A DNA stretch of 64,000 nt from Thiothrix fructosivorans (GTDB lineage Bacteria; Pseudomonadota; Gammaproteobacteria; Thiotrichales; Thiotrichaceae), in the NCBI RefSeq assembly GCF_017349355.1, contig NZ_JAFMPM010000006.1, forward strand, positions 1 to 64,000, given 5' to 3'. The translations under genes were made by a program, and so were the position numbers. Below the pieces are notes generated by a model. It saw nothing but the letters and a program-made list of their open reading frames with translations, was not told the origin of the DNA and made no database searches. Each line of letters opens with the position of its first letter. Position 1 is the first letter of the stretch. Positions 50,601 to 58,055 of this stretch are shown piece after piece.

Positions 50601-51484
50601 ACCTCGCTATTCCACGCCGGAGAGGTTGTGCTCGCACTCGCTTGCAAAGCAAGATCAACTGGCGTGGATTGCGTACTGGTTAACCACTTAAAAAATGCCC
50701 CAGAATCGTAGGCAGGGTCGCCCGCATCCGCTAATGCCAGCTTGATATGGTAGGTTTGCCCCGCTGTTAAGCCCGCCAAGGAAGCCGTCATAGGGCGCGT
50801 ATAACCATCCAACTGTCCCTGATTACTGCCCGTGCCATTACCGTTATCCACGAAATACGCGACATTGCCGAGATTGCAACTGGCATCATCCGCATTAACC
50901 CCTTTCGCACCTGCGTTAACGTTGTTCACGGCAACCGCATCACCCGTATCCGGCATGAAAGCGGCATTCTTAACCCCGTTCAAGCCGGGACCGGACACAA
51001 ACAAGCCAAAGACATCGTTGAAACGGCTACACACGTATTCTGGGTATTCCTCCGAGCCAAACGCAAACACGAAATTCACCCGATCGCCTTGCGGGGTAAT
51101 ATCGAATTCAATAATAGCAGGGTCGTATTTAGCGTTGGCGCTAATCTTGCCTAAGTCAGGGTCAAGGTATTGGATTTTGGTATTACTAGAATAGGAAGCA
51201 CTACTGTTAGGTGCTTGCACACTACTAAGATTACCCGTACTAAGAAATACGCCGGTATTCACCCCTAGCACTTCCGCACCGCTGGTAAAAATACCGTATT
51301 GCTGCGCAATACCGTGCGTCACCGCGAGATTTCTAACCGATAAACCGGGGCCATCCAGAATCGTGGACATTTGTGATGGGCTAACGTTGGGGTTGTAAGC
51401 AGGTGCAGCCTGCACCAACACACCATGCAGCAATAGCCACATTACACCGAGTGGTCGTAAACCACGGCTAATTATTGTTTTCAT
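47621..51484 (-). CDS. Large secreted calcium-binding adhesin (choice-of-anchor L, cadherin, TSP3 repeats)
   Basis: A signal peptide (to about LVQAAPAY) is followed by a choice-of-anchor L domain (about residues 30-265: FDITPQGDRVNFVFAFGSEE, SGAFFKWLTS) and a DUF11-like domain. About five cadherin-like repeats follow (DADALxYSISGTDAARFTIN type, each ending YEVPTD or YEKPxD), then Asp-rich thrombospondin type 3 repeats (DYDKDGIIDALDEDDDNDS). The C-terminal 260 residues have VDWVLVEVRDKF and YYVVVRHRNHLGVMTNAPIP, common in Bacteroidetes-type adhesins. Calcium should stiffen the rod. No good ribosome binding site is seen. It may mediate attachment or gliding-type motility (inference). Confidence 0.88.
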   Translation of the reverse strand: MKTIISRGLRPLGVMWLLLHGVLVQAAPAYNPNVSPSQMSTILDGPGLSVRNLAVTHGIAQQYGIFTSGAEVLGVNTGVFLSTGNLSSVQAPNSSASYSSNTKIQYLDPDLGKISANAKYDPAIIEFDITPQGDRVNFVFAFGSEEYPEYVCSRFNDVFGLFVSGPGLNGVKNAAFMPDTGDAVAVNNVNAGAKGVNADDASCNLGNVAYFVDNGNGTGSNQGQLDGYTRPMTASLAGLTAGQTYHIKLALADAGDPAYDSGAFFKWLTSTQSTPVDLALQASASTTSPAWNSEVELSYTVKNTSATATSLVQVGLEWPAGLTWVGDDSAGRYDATTGVWDADAIAANGSKTLKVRARVGTASSYRVNGEITFAFNEDTDSTPFNRSIFPNEDDTASVTVNPVNKPANQPPVITSNNGVAAATLSLPEGQVSLPSVTATDPDANALIYSISGTDAARFTINATTGALSFKVAPDYEAPTDADLNNTYVLQVAVTDGTLSATQALTVQVTNIAENTNAAPQITSDGGGDVAHLLADENQIEAANVDATDVNKDPLTYRISGGADVSLFKITATTGRLRFLAAPDYEKPLDVNHDRTYEVEVTVSDGDLSDKQMLYIGLTNLPDENAPPDIVSDGGNATAVVQPKENQTIVTTVLAVDANSPVLTYSITGGTDAALFSINSTSGALTFLKAPDYEVPTDSDKNNVYNVIVMVSDGSLTDSQALQVSVADVSGENLPPSITNPSAITFPENSTVIVLDLTADDNKDAEGNGLVYTLAGQVDDALFTLNPATGELLFKKPPDYEKPQDANKDRAYIVGIKVCDSQGACAERVLIVSVQDVDEDNDKDGLMDSVEKVVGTDPWKADTDGDGIGDKPEVDDSTVPLDYDKDGIIDALDEDDDNDSIATRYEMPDPNGDGNHLDARDSDADGIADYLDTDDDNDTVLTRYEVPDANKDGNPNDARDTDKDSKFDYLDTDDDNDGSSTATEKPDPNGDGNPADAVDNNGNGIAAYLDIEEDFLVTLQLRVFLQGPYSTRTGLMANDLLRKGVLPTLQPYGELKSAFGYMDSSSTVSPFNYPGKETASTSVMSATGKDTPVDWVLVEVRDKFDPTVRVAAMAALLQGDGDVVDAATGSKTLQLFNVMDGDYYVVVRHRNHLGVMTNAPIPLKTPPELIDFTHPGTKVYGGVNARLINNSLALLWAGDTNNSNTIILGGPGSDGSVILGAILVSPDNKLVNTAFRLLGYYATDLNMDGAAMFTGPSNDTNVLLGNVLMHPDNLSYSNNFIITGSLPR

Positions 51485-51708
51485 TACATCACGTGCCCCA
51501 ACTTTATTTGTATTTTTTTTAATCAGGCCACACTTTAAACCGCAGCCTGTTCATCGGATAATATCTGATAAGCGTAATTTATTCTACCATTACGATTCCA
51601 CTTATCCGAATCTACCGTTCATGGCTTTTCGCACTCTAGCCCCCGCCGCATAATGCTGACTATCACACAATCCTCTCACCTAACAATAACAATGATAAGG
51701 GTGTCAAT

Positions 51709-52839
51709 ATGCTTCAACGTCGTCTGGCGACTACGGTATTAGTCGGCGCAATGAGCGGCGCGGTCACGCCATCATTTGCCAATGCGCCCTTATGGGAATC
51801 GTGGGCGCAGCCGTACCCACAACGCGGGCAGTTTGCGCCTAGCCGCGCTGGTGAGCTGCAACCACAGGTACAATTAGCGGCGTATGCAAAACCAGCCTTA
51901 TTCGGCAACCCGATTCAACAAGGTTTGTTGGATTTGGCTCGCTTACTGGAAAACAAAAAACCATGGGATCGCCCTGCCCCGTTAGGCATTGGTCTTGCCA
52001 ACAAAACCTTAATGGAAACAGTGCATCACTTACTCAACTGGCAGGGCGATTTAGTGCCTGCGGTATTAGCACAACAGTTTGACCTGATTCCCGTCACCTC
52101 CACCAAAGGCGAGGGTACTGGCATTTTTTCAGGGTATTACACACCGATTCTACAAGGCAGTCGCTTCCCTTCAGCCCAATACAACGTGCCGATTTACCGC
52201 AAGCCTGCCAATGCCAGTCAGTTGAGCCACGCCGCCATTGCCAATGGGGCATTAGACAGCAATCTTGCCATTGCGTGGGTAGACGACCCGTACCTGTTGT
52301 ACATTGCGCAAGTGCAAGGCTCTGCCAAGATTCACTTTGCGGACGGCAGCAACAGCACACTTGATTACGCAGGTGATAATGGCGCAATCTTTCGCCCTGT
52401 CTCCACTTACTTAAAAGCCAAGGGTTATAATATCGGCAGTTTTACGCACGCGAATGTCGGACGCTGGCTAAATGAACGCCCCAACATTATGCAGGAGGCG
52501 CTGTTAAGCAATCCTCGCTATATTTTCTTCCACGAAACCCAAGACTTACCGCAAACGGCTTCGGGCAACTCGGTCATCCCCGGGCATACCATTGCGGTGG
52601 ATAGCCGTTACATCCCGCATGGCGCGGTACTCTTAGCCGAATTGCCGCGCGTGAATGCTTTGGGCAAACTCAGCGGTGGCACAGAATGGCGGTTGTTATT
52701 CGCGCAAGATCACGGGCGAGCCATCAAAGGTAATGGGCGTATCGACCTCTACACCGGCGTGGGTAATAACGCAGAATCAGCCGCTTACAGTTTTTCTGGC
52801 ATACATCAAGCCTTCATGCTGGTTCGCAAAGCCAGTTAA
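51709..52839 (+). CDS. mltA: Membrane-bound lytic murein transglycosylase A
   Basis: A signal peptide (to about SFANAP) precedes the MltA barrel domain (GIFSGYYTPILQGSR, VPIYRKPANA, AIAWVDDPYLLYIAQVQGSA) and the C-terminal 3D domain with VDSRYIPHGAVLLAELP and AQDHGRAIKGNGRIDLYTG. The second Asp of that motif corresponds to the catalytic Asp308 of E. coli MltA. It cleaves the MurNAc-GlcNAc bond to 1,6-anhydro products. AAGG lies about 9 bases before the ATG. The signal lacks an evident lipobox Cys. A degenerate paralogue follows at 52929. Confidence 0.9.
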   Translation: MLQRRLATTVLVGAMSGAVTPSFANAPLWESWAQPYPQRGQFAPSRAGELQPQVQLAAYAKPALFGNPIQQGLLDLARLLENKKPWDRPAPLGIGLANKTLMETVHHLLNWQGDLVPAVLAQQFDLIPVTSTKGEGTGIFSGYYTPILQGSRFPSAQYNVPIYRKPANASQLSHAAIANGALDSNLAIAWVDDPYLLYIAQVQGSAKIHFADGSNSTLDYAGDNGAIFRPVSTYLKAKGYNIGSFTHANVGRWLNERPNIMQEALLSNPRYIFFHETQDLPQTASGNSVIPGHTIAVDSRYIPHGAVLLAELPRVNALGKLSGGTEWRLLFAQDHGRAIKGNGRIDLYTGVGNNAESAAYSFSGIHQAFMLVRKAS

Positions 52840-52928
52840 GAGCGCCGCTCAAAACGGTTAAAATAGCACTTGGATTCCCGTGTTAATCAGTCGATAATGA
52901 TCAAAAATCATTCGCTTGAGGGAGTCCA

Positions 52929-53978
52929 ATGTTTTTAAAGCCATTACTGGTGGTGGGCGTGTGCCTGCTCGCCAATCCAACTTATGCGGCAACCTGCCAA
53001 ATACCCCCCACAGCCGCGCAACCGTTTGTATTAACGGAGGCGTGTATCGACAAAACGCCCGAATTACAACAAGCCTTGCTGGATTTATTAACCTACTGGC
53101 AAACGGCAAAACCGCTTATCCGCCAAGAAACCAGCGCGCAACGCCGCACCCTGGAACAACTGTTACATTGGGTCGAAGCACCACAGACAAGCGACGCATT
53201 CTTACCCGAAACCTTGCAACTCGAAGCCTTAGGCGCTCCTGACGATGACGCTTATCCGGTCGAGTTGAGCGGCTATTTCACACCCGTTATTGACGTCAGC
53301 GCCACCCCAACCGCAGCCTTTCGTTACCCCATTTACGATAAACCCAAATACGGAGCATTGCCTTCCCGCGCTGAGATTATGCAGGGCGCATTGCACGGCA
53401 AGGGTTTGGAAATTGCGTGGACGAATAATCCCGTCGATTATTATTTCATGCAGGTGCAAGGCTCTGGTCTGATCCGCTATGCCGATGGGCGTACCCAATT
53501 ATTGGGTTTTAGCGGTAAAAATACCCATCCCTATGCCAGTATTGGGCGTTATATGCAGCAAAAAGGCTATTTACGCACCGAAAATCTCTCCAATGAGGCC
53601 GTGCGTGAATGGCTCAACAGCAACCCGCACAAGTTAGATGAAGTGCTCAACGCCAACCAATCCTTCGTGTTTTTCCGCGCCGTCAAAGACGTCATCCGCA
53701 GTGCGTTTGGTTTGCCTGTCGTGGCAGGGTATACCGCATCGGTGGATAACAGCGTGATTCCGTTTGGGTCTATCCTACTGGTTGAACTGCCTTTGCGTGA
53801 CAATAAGGGCAAAATCGTGCAACATGAGTGGCGTTTATTGCTTGCAACAGACCGTAGATCGGATGAGCAAGGCATTACCAAGATCGGCATCTATACTGGA
53901 GAAGGGGAAGAAGCACGCGCAGCAGCACAACGCTTTTTTCCGGCTGGGCGTGCATTTATTTTACGAAGTGGGTCATAA
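52929..53978 (+). CDS. MltA paralogue with altered catalytic motif
   Basis: A signal peptide (to about TYAATC) is followed by the same barrel (VELSGYFTPVIDVS, PIYDKPKYG, IAWTNNPVDYYFMQVQGSG) and 3D domain (VDNSVIPFGSILLVELP). The motif of the upstream copy that reads DHGRAIKGNGRIDLYTG is here DRRSDEQGITKIGIYTG: the first Asp stays, the GxAIKG segment is lost and the catalytic Asp is Gly (codon 53886-53888). It may be inactive, a peptidoglycan-binding protein, or use another residue. It lies 89 bases after mltA in the same direction. Confidence 0.87.
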   Translation: MFLKPLLVVGVCLLANPTYAATCQIPPTAAQPFVLTEACIDKTPELQQALLDLLTYWQTAKPLIRQETSAQRRTLEQLLHWVEAPQTSDAFLPETLQLEALGAPDDDAYPVELSGYFTPVIDVSATPTAAFRYPIYDKPKYGALPSRAEIMQGALHGKGLEIAWTNNPVDYYFMQVQGSGLIRYADGRTQLLGFSGKNTHPYASIGRYMQQKGYLRTENLSNEAVREWLNSNPHKLDEVLNANQSFVFFRAVKDVIRSAFGLPVVAGYTASVDNSVIPFGSILLVELPLRDNKGKIVQHEWRLLLATDRRSDEQGITKIGIYTGEGEEARAAAQRFFPAGRAFILRSGS

Positions 53979-54072
53979 TTTCCCACGCCTTGTTGAACTG
54001 TGCAGGCAATTCACGCATCCAAGGCTATACTAGACAGAATAAATTATTGATTTAGACACAGGGTTTTCATTT

Positions 54073-55308
54073 ATGTTGGGTTATATAGACTGGATTATCA
54101 TTCTGGTTGCATTGCTAGCGGCAGTAGGTGCTGTACTGTTGTTATTACCACAAACCAATAGCAAGGAAACCCAAGAACTTCGGGTTGTCCGCCTGCAAGC
54201 CGAAGCCGACCGCAAACGTGTCGCCGAAGTGCTGGAAGTCACCCAACACGGTGCTAGCGATGCAGAAAACATCCTCATCAAACTCAAAGCGCAAGTCGAA
54301 CAAACCACCCGCAGCTACGAAGCCAGCCAAGCCCGCGCCGAACAAGCTGAACGCATTATGGAACGCGTCACCACGGCTGAACAAGAAATACGCGGCATTT
54401 CCAGCCAACTTGGTGATCGCTTGCAACACCTGCAAGGCTACTGGGATGAACAACTCGGTGATTCCGTCGAAAGCGTCAAACGCATCCGCAGCAAGTTGCA
54501 CGAAGGTCTGACCCAAGTCGATGACAGCCTGATTCGTTTACGCGAACAAGAAAAAATGGCGCAAGGCTTCACGCGGCGCTTGATCGAACACCACAGCGAG
54601 CAAGCCCAACACCAGCAAGAAAATGCACGCTTGTCGGCAGAAGTCCACAACCGTTTGGAAATCATGCTCAAAGAATCCAGCCATTTACTGGAGCAAATGC
54701 AGCGTTACCAGCAAGATGCCGATACGGTCTTCTTGAAATTCAACAACGAAATGGAAGGATTGGAATCTCAAGCCAGCGAACACTTCAACACGTTGTTCCA
54801 GAATACCGACTTGGCACGCCACGAGCTGACTTCTGGTCTGGAAGAAAGCCGCAAGCACGTCGAAACCATGCGCCGCCGCGAAGAGCAAAGCAACGACCTG
54901 AGCCGCCGCATTCACCAGCAATTCGAGCAAATCGACCACATCCGGGTGGAGCGCATTGCCAAAACGCTGGATCTGACCGAGCAAATGTCTACCGACTTGC
55001 ACAAAGGCATGGAAAATGCGCGTGACCTGCTGTTCTCACTGGAAGTTGCCGTGCAACACGTTACTTCTAGCCTCGACACCAAACAACCTGCGCTAGCCTC
55101 TGCGGATACCACAGAAACGCCTGCTCTCCACTTGGTAAAAGAACCATTGGAAGCCTCCAATGCAGACGATGCAGTGGCGGTTGAAGACGCGCCGGATGCT
55201 GATGCGGAAGTTACCAAACTTGCCGACATTGGCAGCATTACGCCGATTAAAGCAGGGGAAGAAGAGCCGACTCCACATAACTTGATGGCGTTGCGGGCGT
55301 ATCGTTAA
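54073..55308 (+). CDS. Membrane-anchored coiled-coil protein of unknown function
   Basis: The first 30 residues hold one membrane helix (WIIILVALLAAVGAVLLLL). Residues 35-340 are almost entirely heptad-like coiled coil rich in Glu, Gln, Arg and Ala (ERVTTAEQEIRGISSQLGDR, EQEKMAQGFTRRLIEHHSEQ). A disordered acidic tail follows and ends TPHNLMALRAYR. No enzyme motif is seen. The layout resembles RmuC-like or methyl-accepting-like scaffolds but lacks their domains. The end of the gene is convergent with vapC. Confidence 0.72.
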   Translation: MLGYIDWIIILVALLAAVGAVLLLLPQTNSKETQELRVVRLQAEADRKRVAEVLEVTQHGASDAENILIKLKAQVEQTTRSYEASQARAEQAERIMERVTTAEQEIRGISSQLGDRLQHLQGYWDEQLGDSVESVKRIRSKLHEGLTQVDDSLIRLREQEKMAQGFTRRLIEHHSEQAQHQQENARLSAEVHNRLEIMLKESSHLLEQMQRYQQDADTVFLKFNNEMEGLESQASEHFNTLFQNTDLARHELTSGLEESRKHVETMRRREEQSNDLSRRIHQQFEQIDHIRVERIAKTLDLTEQMSTDLHKGMENARDLLFSLEVAVQHVTSSLDTKQPALASADTTETPALHLVKEPLEASNADDAVAVEDAPDADAEVTKLADIGSITPIKAGEEEPTPHNLMALRAYR

Positions 55309-55314
55309 GCAGCG

Positions 55315-55743
55315 CTAGACACTGGGTTCAAACCAATTTTCGACGGTTAGGTGGCTGTACATCGTAAAATCAGTCACGTTGCGTGTCACCAACGTTAACT
55401 GATGGGTGAAAGCCACCGCTGCTATTTCACCATCGGCAAAGGGTATCGTAATACCTTGCTTGGAAAGCCTGCCCCGTTCTTGCGCCAACCATTGTCCTGC
55501 GGGCTTCTCGTAGGGCAACACGGGCAAACCACTTTGATCAAGAAATGCTAAATAAGCCAACAGATTCAATTTACGCGGAGAATCCGGCAAACGCTCAAGC
55601 CCATAATGCATTTCATGCCAAACAGTAACAGCGGTGCAATATTCTCCGGCGTGCAGCTCTAATTGGCGTAACACCTGCTGGTTTGGCTGTTTTTTGGTAG
55701 GTTCGGACAGAATATTCGCATCCAATAAATATTTCAGTCCCAT
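55315..55743 (-). CDS. vapC: PIN-domain toxin VapC
   Basis: This 142-residue PIN RNase has the acidic residues in KYLLDANILSEPTKK, WHEMHYGLERL, IPFADGEIAAVA and LVTRNVTDFTMY. VapC toxins cut tRNA or rRNA. Its start lies inside the 3' end of the antitoxin gene (10-base overlap, GGGAG upstream), the usual coupling. Likely active with the antitoxin as its repressor. Confidence 0.9.
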   Translation of the reverse strand: MGLKYLLDANILSEPTKKQPNQQVLRQLELHAGEYCTAVTVWHEMHYGLERLPDSPRKLNLLAYLAFLDQSGLPVLPYEKPAGQWLAQERGRLSKQGITIPFADGEIAAVAFTHQLTLVTRNVTDFTMYSHLTVENWFEPSV

Positions 55744-56006
55744 GAAAACTCCCTTGCAGGTGTACGGTCGCGCCAGCTATCGACTTCCTCATCCGTGAGG
55801 TCAACATAACCGTATTGCTCACGCCATTGCATCATCGCCTGAAACACTGCCTTACCTGTATTGAACAATTGTTGATAACGTTGTTCTGAAATCAACACAG
55901 CAACGGGTCTACCGTGTCGTGTGATGTGGATGTCACCGCCAGCTTCCGCTGCATGTATTAACCGAGGTAGGTTATTTTTTGCCTCAGCAATCGTACTTAG
56001 TTCCAT
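55734..56006 (-). CDS. Phd/YefM-type antitoxin
   Basis: This 90-residue protein has the Phd DNA-binding N-terminus MELSTIAEAKNNLPRLIHAA, HITRHGRPVAVLISEQRYQQ and a C-terminal acidic region expected to cover the VapC active site. GGAG lies 7 bases before the ATG. The inverted repeat just upstream (56027-56047) is a likely autoregulatory operator. Confidence 0.9.
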   Translation of the reverse strand: MELSTIAEAKNNLPRLIHAAEAGGDIHITRHGRPVAVLISEQRYQQLFNTGKAVFQAMMQWREQYGYVDLTDEEVDSWRDRTPAREFSWD

Positions 56007-56026
56007 AACAAGACTCCGTTAACTTT

Positions 56027-56047
56027 TATAGCCATAAAATAGCTATA
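56027..56047. promoter_or_regulatory. Inverted repeat operator of the Phd-VapC module
   Basis: TATAGC (56027-56032) and GCTATA (56042-56047) flank a nine-base spacer, enclosed by GTTAA (56018) and TTAAC (to 56054). It lies 21 bases before the antitoxin start, where Phd-type proteins bind to repress. Confidence 0.6.
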
Positions 56048-56086
56048 ATTTAACGTATTGTAAATGCGAAAAACTCAGCACCAGCC

Positions 56087-57871
56087 TTAACGCGTATCGT
56101 CGCGGAGTTGAAGTTCCCACATCCTCTGGTACTGCCCACGCAGTGCCAGCAACTCGGCATGAGTCCCCTGTTCCACCACCCTGCCCTGATCCAGCACCAG
56201 AATCCGATCTGCATCCACAATCGTCGAGAGCCGATGCGCGATCATCAGCGTGGTATGATGTCCTGCTACTTCGTGCAAGGTTTGCTGAATCGCCTGTTCG
56301 GTAGCGCTATCCAGTGAAGAAGTTGCCTCGTCGAAAATCAGAATCGGCGGTTTTTTCAAAATAGCGCGTGCAATCGCCACGCGCTGTTTTTCACCACCCG
56401 ACAGTTTCAAACCGCGCTCGCCCACCATCGTTTCCCAACCATCCGGCAAGCTGTCGATAAAGGTGCGAATATGCGCCATATCTGCCGCCCGCTCCAGCTC
56501 CACTTGCGTCGCCTGCGGATTGCCATACTGCAAGTTGTAGCGGATCGTGTCGTTAAACAACACCGTATCTTGCGGCACAATCCCAATCGCCTTACGCAAA
56601 CTGGCTTGCGTCACCTGCGCAATGTCTTGCCCATCCAGCAAAATGCGCCCGCCCGTCACATCGTAAAAACGGTAAATCAAGCGCGACAAGGTAGATTTAC
56701 CCGCACCACTATGCCCCACCACCGCCAGCTTCGCCCCCGCAGGCACACTAAAACTGACTCCGCGCAAAATTTGGCGTTCCGGCTGATACGCAAAATCCAC
56801 CGCTTCAAAACGAATTTCCCCCTGCGTCACCTGTAATGCTGTCGCATTCGGCACATCCCGCACCTCTTGCGGCGTTTCCAGCAAACGAAATACCATATCC
56901 ATATCCGCCAATGTGTATTTCACCTGCCGATACACAATCCCCAGCGACCCTAGCGGCAAAAATAATTGCAGTAAAAACGCATTCACCATCACCAAATCAC
57001 CGATGTTCATCGCACCCGTCACGACCCCGTTAGCCGCGAAAAACATAATGAACGTCACCCCAATGCCAATAATGGAAGCCTGCCCAAAATTCAGCAACGA
57101 CATGGAGGTTTGGCTTTTTACCGCCACATCTTCCCACTGACCCAGCGTTGCGTCGTAACGTTCCAATTCCAGCTTTTCATTATTGAAGTATTTGACCGTT
57201 TCATAATTGATCAGGCTATCCACCGCCTGATTGCTGGATTGCGAATCCAAGCGGTTCATTTCATGGCGGTGATCCATACGCCATTCGGTGATTTTAATGG
57301 TGAAAAACACATACACTGCCACGGTAGCAAACGTGATTAACGCAAATACGGGCGCGTAATTCCCTAACAAAATCACTGCCACCAAGCTAAATTCCACTGC
57401 AATAGGAATAATGCTAAACACCATGAAATTCATCAGCGTGCTCACCGATGCCGTGCCGCGCTCCAGATCACGGCTAATCGCCCCCGTTTTACGTTCCAGA
57501 TGAAAGCGCAGTGACAGGTTGTGCAAATGCTCCAATACCCGCACCGACATTTTGCGCATCGCATGGTAACGCACCCGCGCAAACACTGTGTCCCGCAACT
57601 CGTTGAACAGCGCACTCGCCAGCCGCAATGCCCCATACCCCAGCAACAAAATCACGGGCAAGACCAACACCTGTTCCGGCTTGCCTTGCAGCACATCCAC
57701 AATGTCTTTTAACACCACGGGCACACCCACATTCGCCACCTTGGACAAAATCAAGCAAGCCAGCGCAAACAACGCCCGCCCTCGGTATTCCCACAAAAAC
57801 GGCAGTACCGATTGCAAATTATGCCAATCACGGCGGTTAACATCGGGGCGTTCAGTACGGTTGGGCATCAT
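56087..57871 (-). CDS. Atm1-type ABC transporter (permease fused to ATPase)
   Basis: This 594-residue half-transporter has six membrane helices in the first 320 residues (LFALACLILSKVANVGVPVV, VILLGNYAPVFALITFATVA) and an ATPase domain with Walker A VVGHSGAGKSTLSRLIYRF, signature LSGGEKQRVAIARAI, Walker B ILIFDEATSSLD and H-loop IAHRLSTI. The NEKLELERYDATL and TGAISRDLERGT segments match the ABCB7/HMT1/Atm1 group that exports glutathione-linked sulfur or metal compounds. Substrate not known. It stands between the toxin-antitoxin pair and a divergent copper receptor. Confidence 0.88.
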   Translation of the reverse strand: MMPNRTERPDVNRRDWHNLQSVLPFLWEYRGRALFALACLILSKVANVGVPVVLKDIVDVLQGKPEQVLVLPVILLLGYGALRLASALFNELRDTVFARVRYHAMRKMSVRVLEHLHNLSLRFHLERKTGAISRDLERGTASVSTLMNFMVFSIIPIAVEFSLVAVILLGNYAPVFALITFATVAVYVFFTIKITEWRMDHRHEMNRLDSQSSNQAVDSLINYETVKYFNNEKLELERYDATLGQWEDVAVKSQTSMSLLNFGQASIIGIGVTFIMFFAANGVVTGAMNIGDLVMVNAFLLQLFLPLGSLGIVYRQVKYTLADMDMVFRLLETPQEVRDVPNATALQVTQGEIRFEAVDFAYQPERQILRGVSFSVPAGAKLAVVGHSGAGKSTLSRLIYRFYDVTGGRILLDGQDIAQVTQASLRKAIGIVPQDTVLFNDTIRYNLQYGNPQATQVELERAADMAHIRTFIDSLPDGWETMVGERGLKLSGGEKQRVAIARAILKKPPILIFDEATSSLDSATEQAIQQTLHEVAGHHTTLMIAHRLSTIVDADRILVLDQGRVVEQGTHAELLALRGQYQRMWELQLRDDTR

Positions 57872-57913
57872 GAGGGGGTACGTATCCGGTTACAAGTTGA
57901 CGGGGATGATAGC

Positions 57914-57944
57914 GTGAAATGACACAGCAAGCGCGGCATTTCAC
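57914..57944. promoter_or_regulatory. Inverted repeat upstream of the copper receptor gene
   Basis: gtgaaatg (57914-57921) pairs with catttcac (57937-57944) around 15 bases. It lies between the divergent transporter and TonB-receptor genes, so it may be an operator or part of a hairpin. No known repressor site was matched. Confidence 0.3.
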
Positions 57945-58055
57945 ACGTCTTCATCAGCAAATGAATATATAATAACATTATAAATCAAATAGTTAATTAT
58001 TGGTACGCTAATTGCTATGCCCATACATAAGCAACAGATTTTGAAAGGTTTACCT

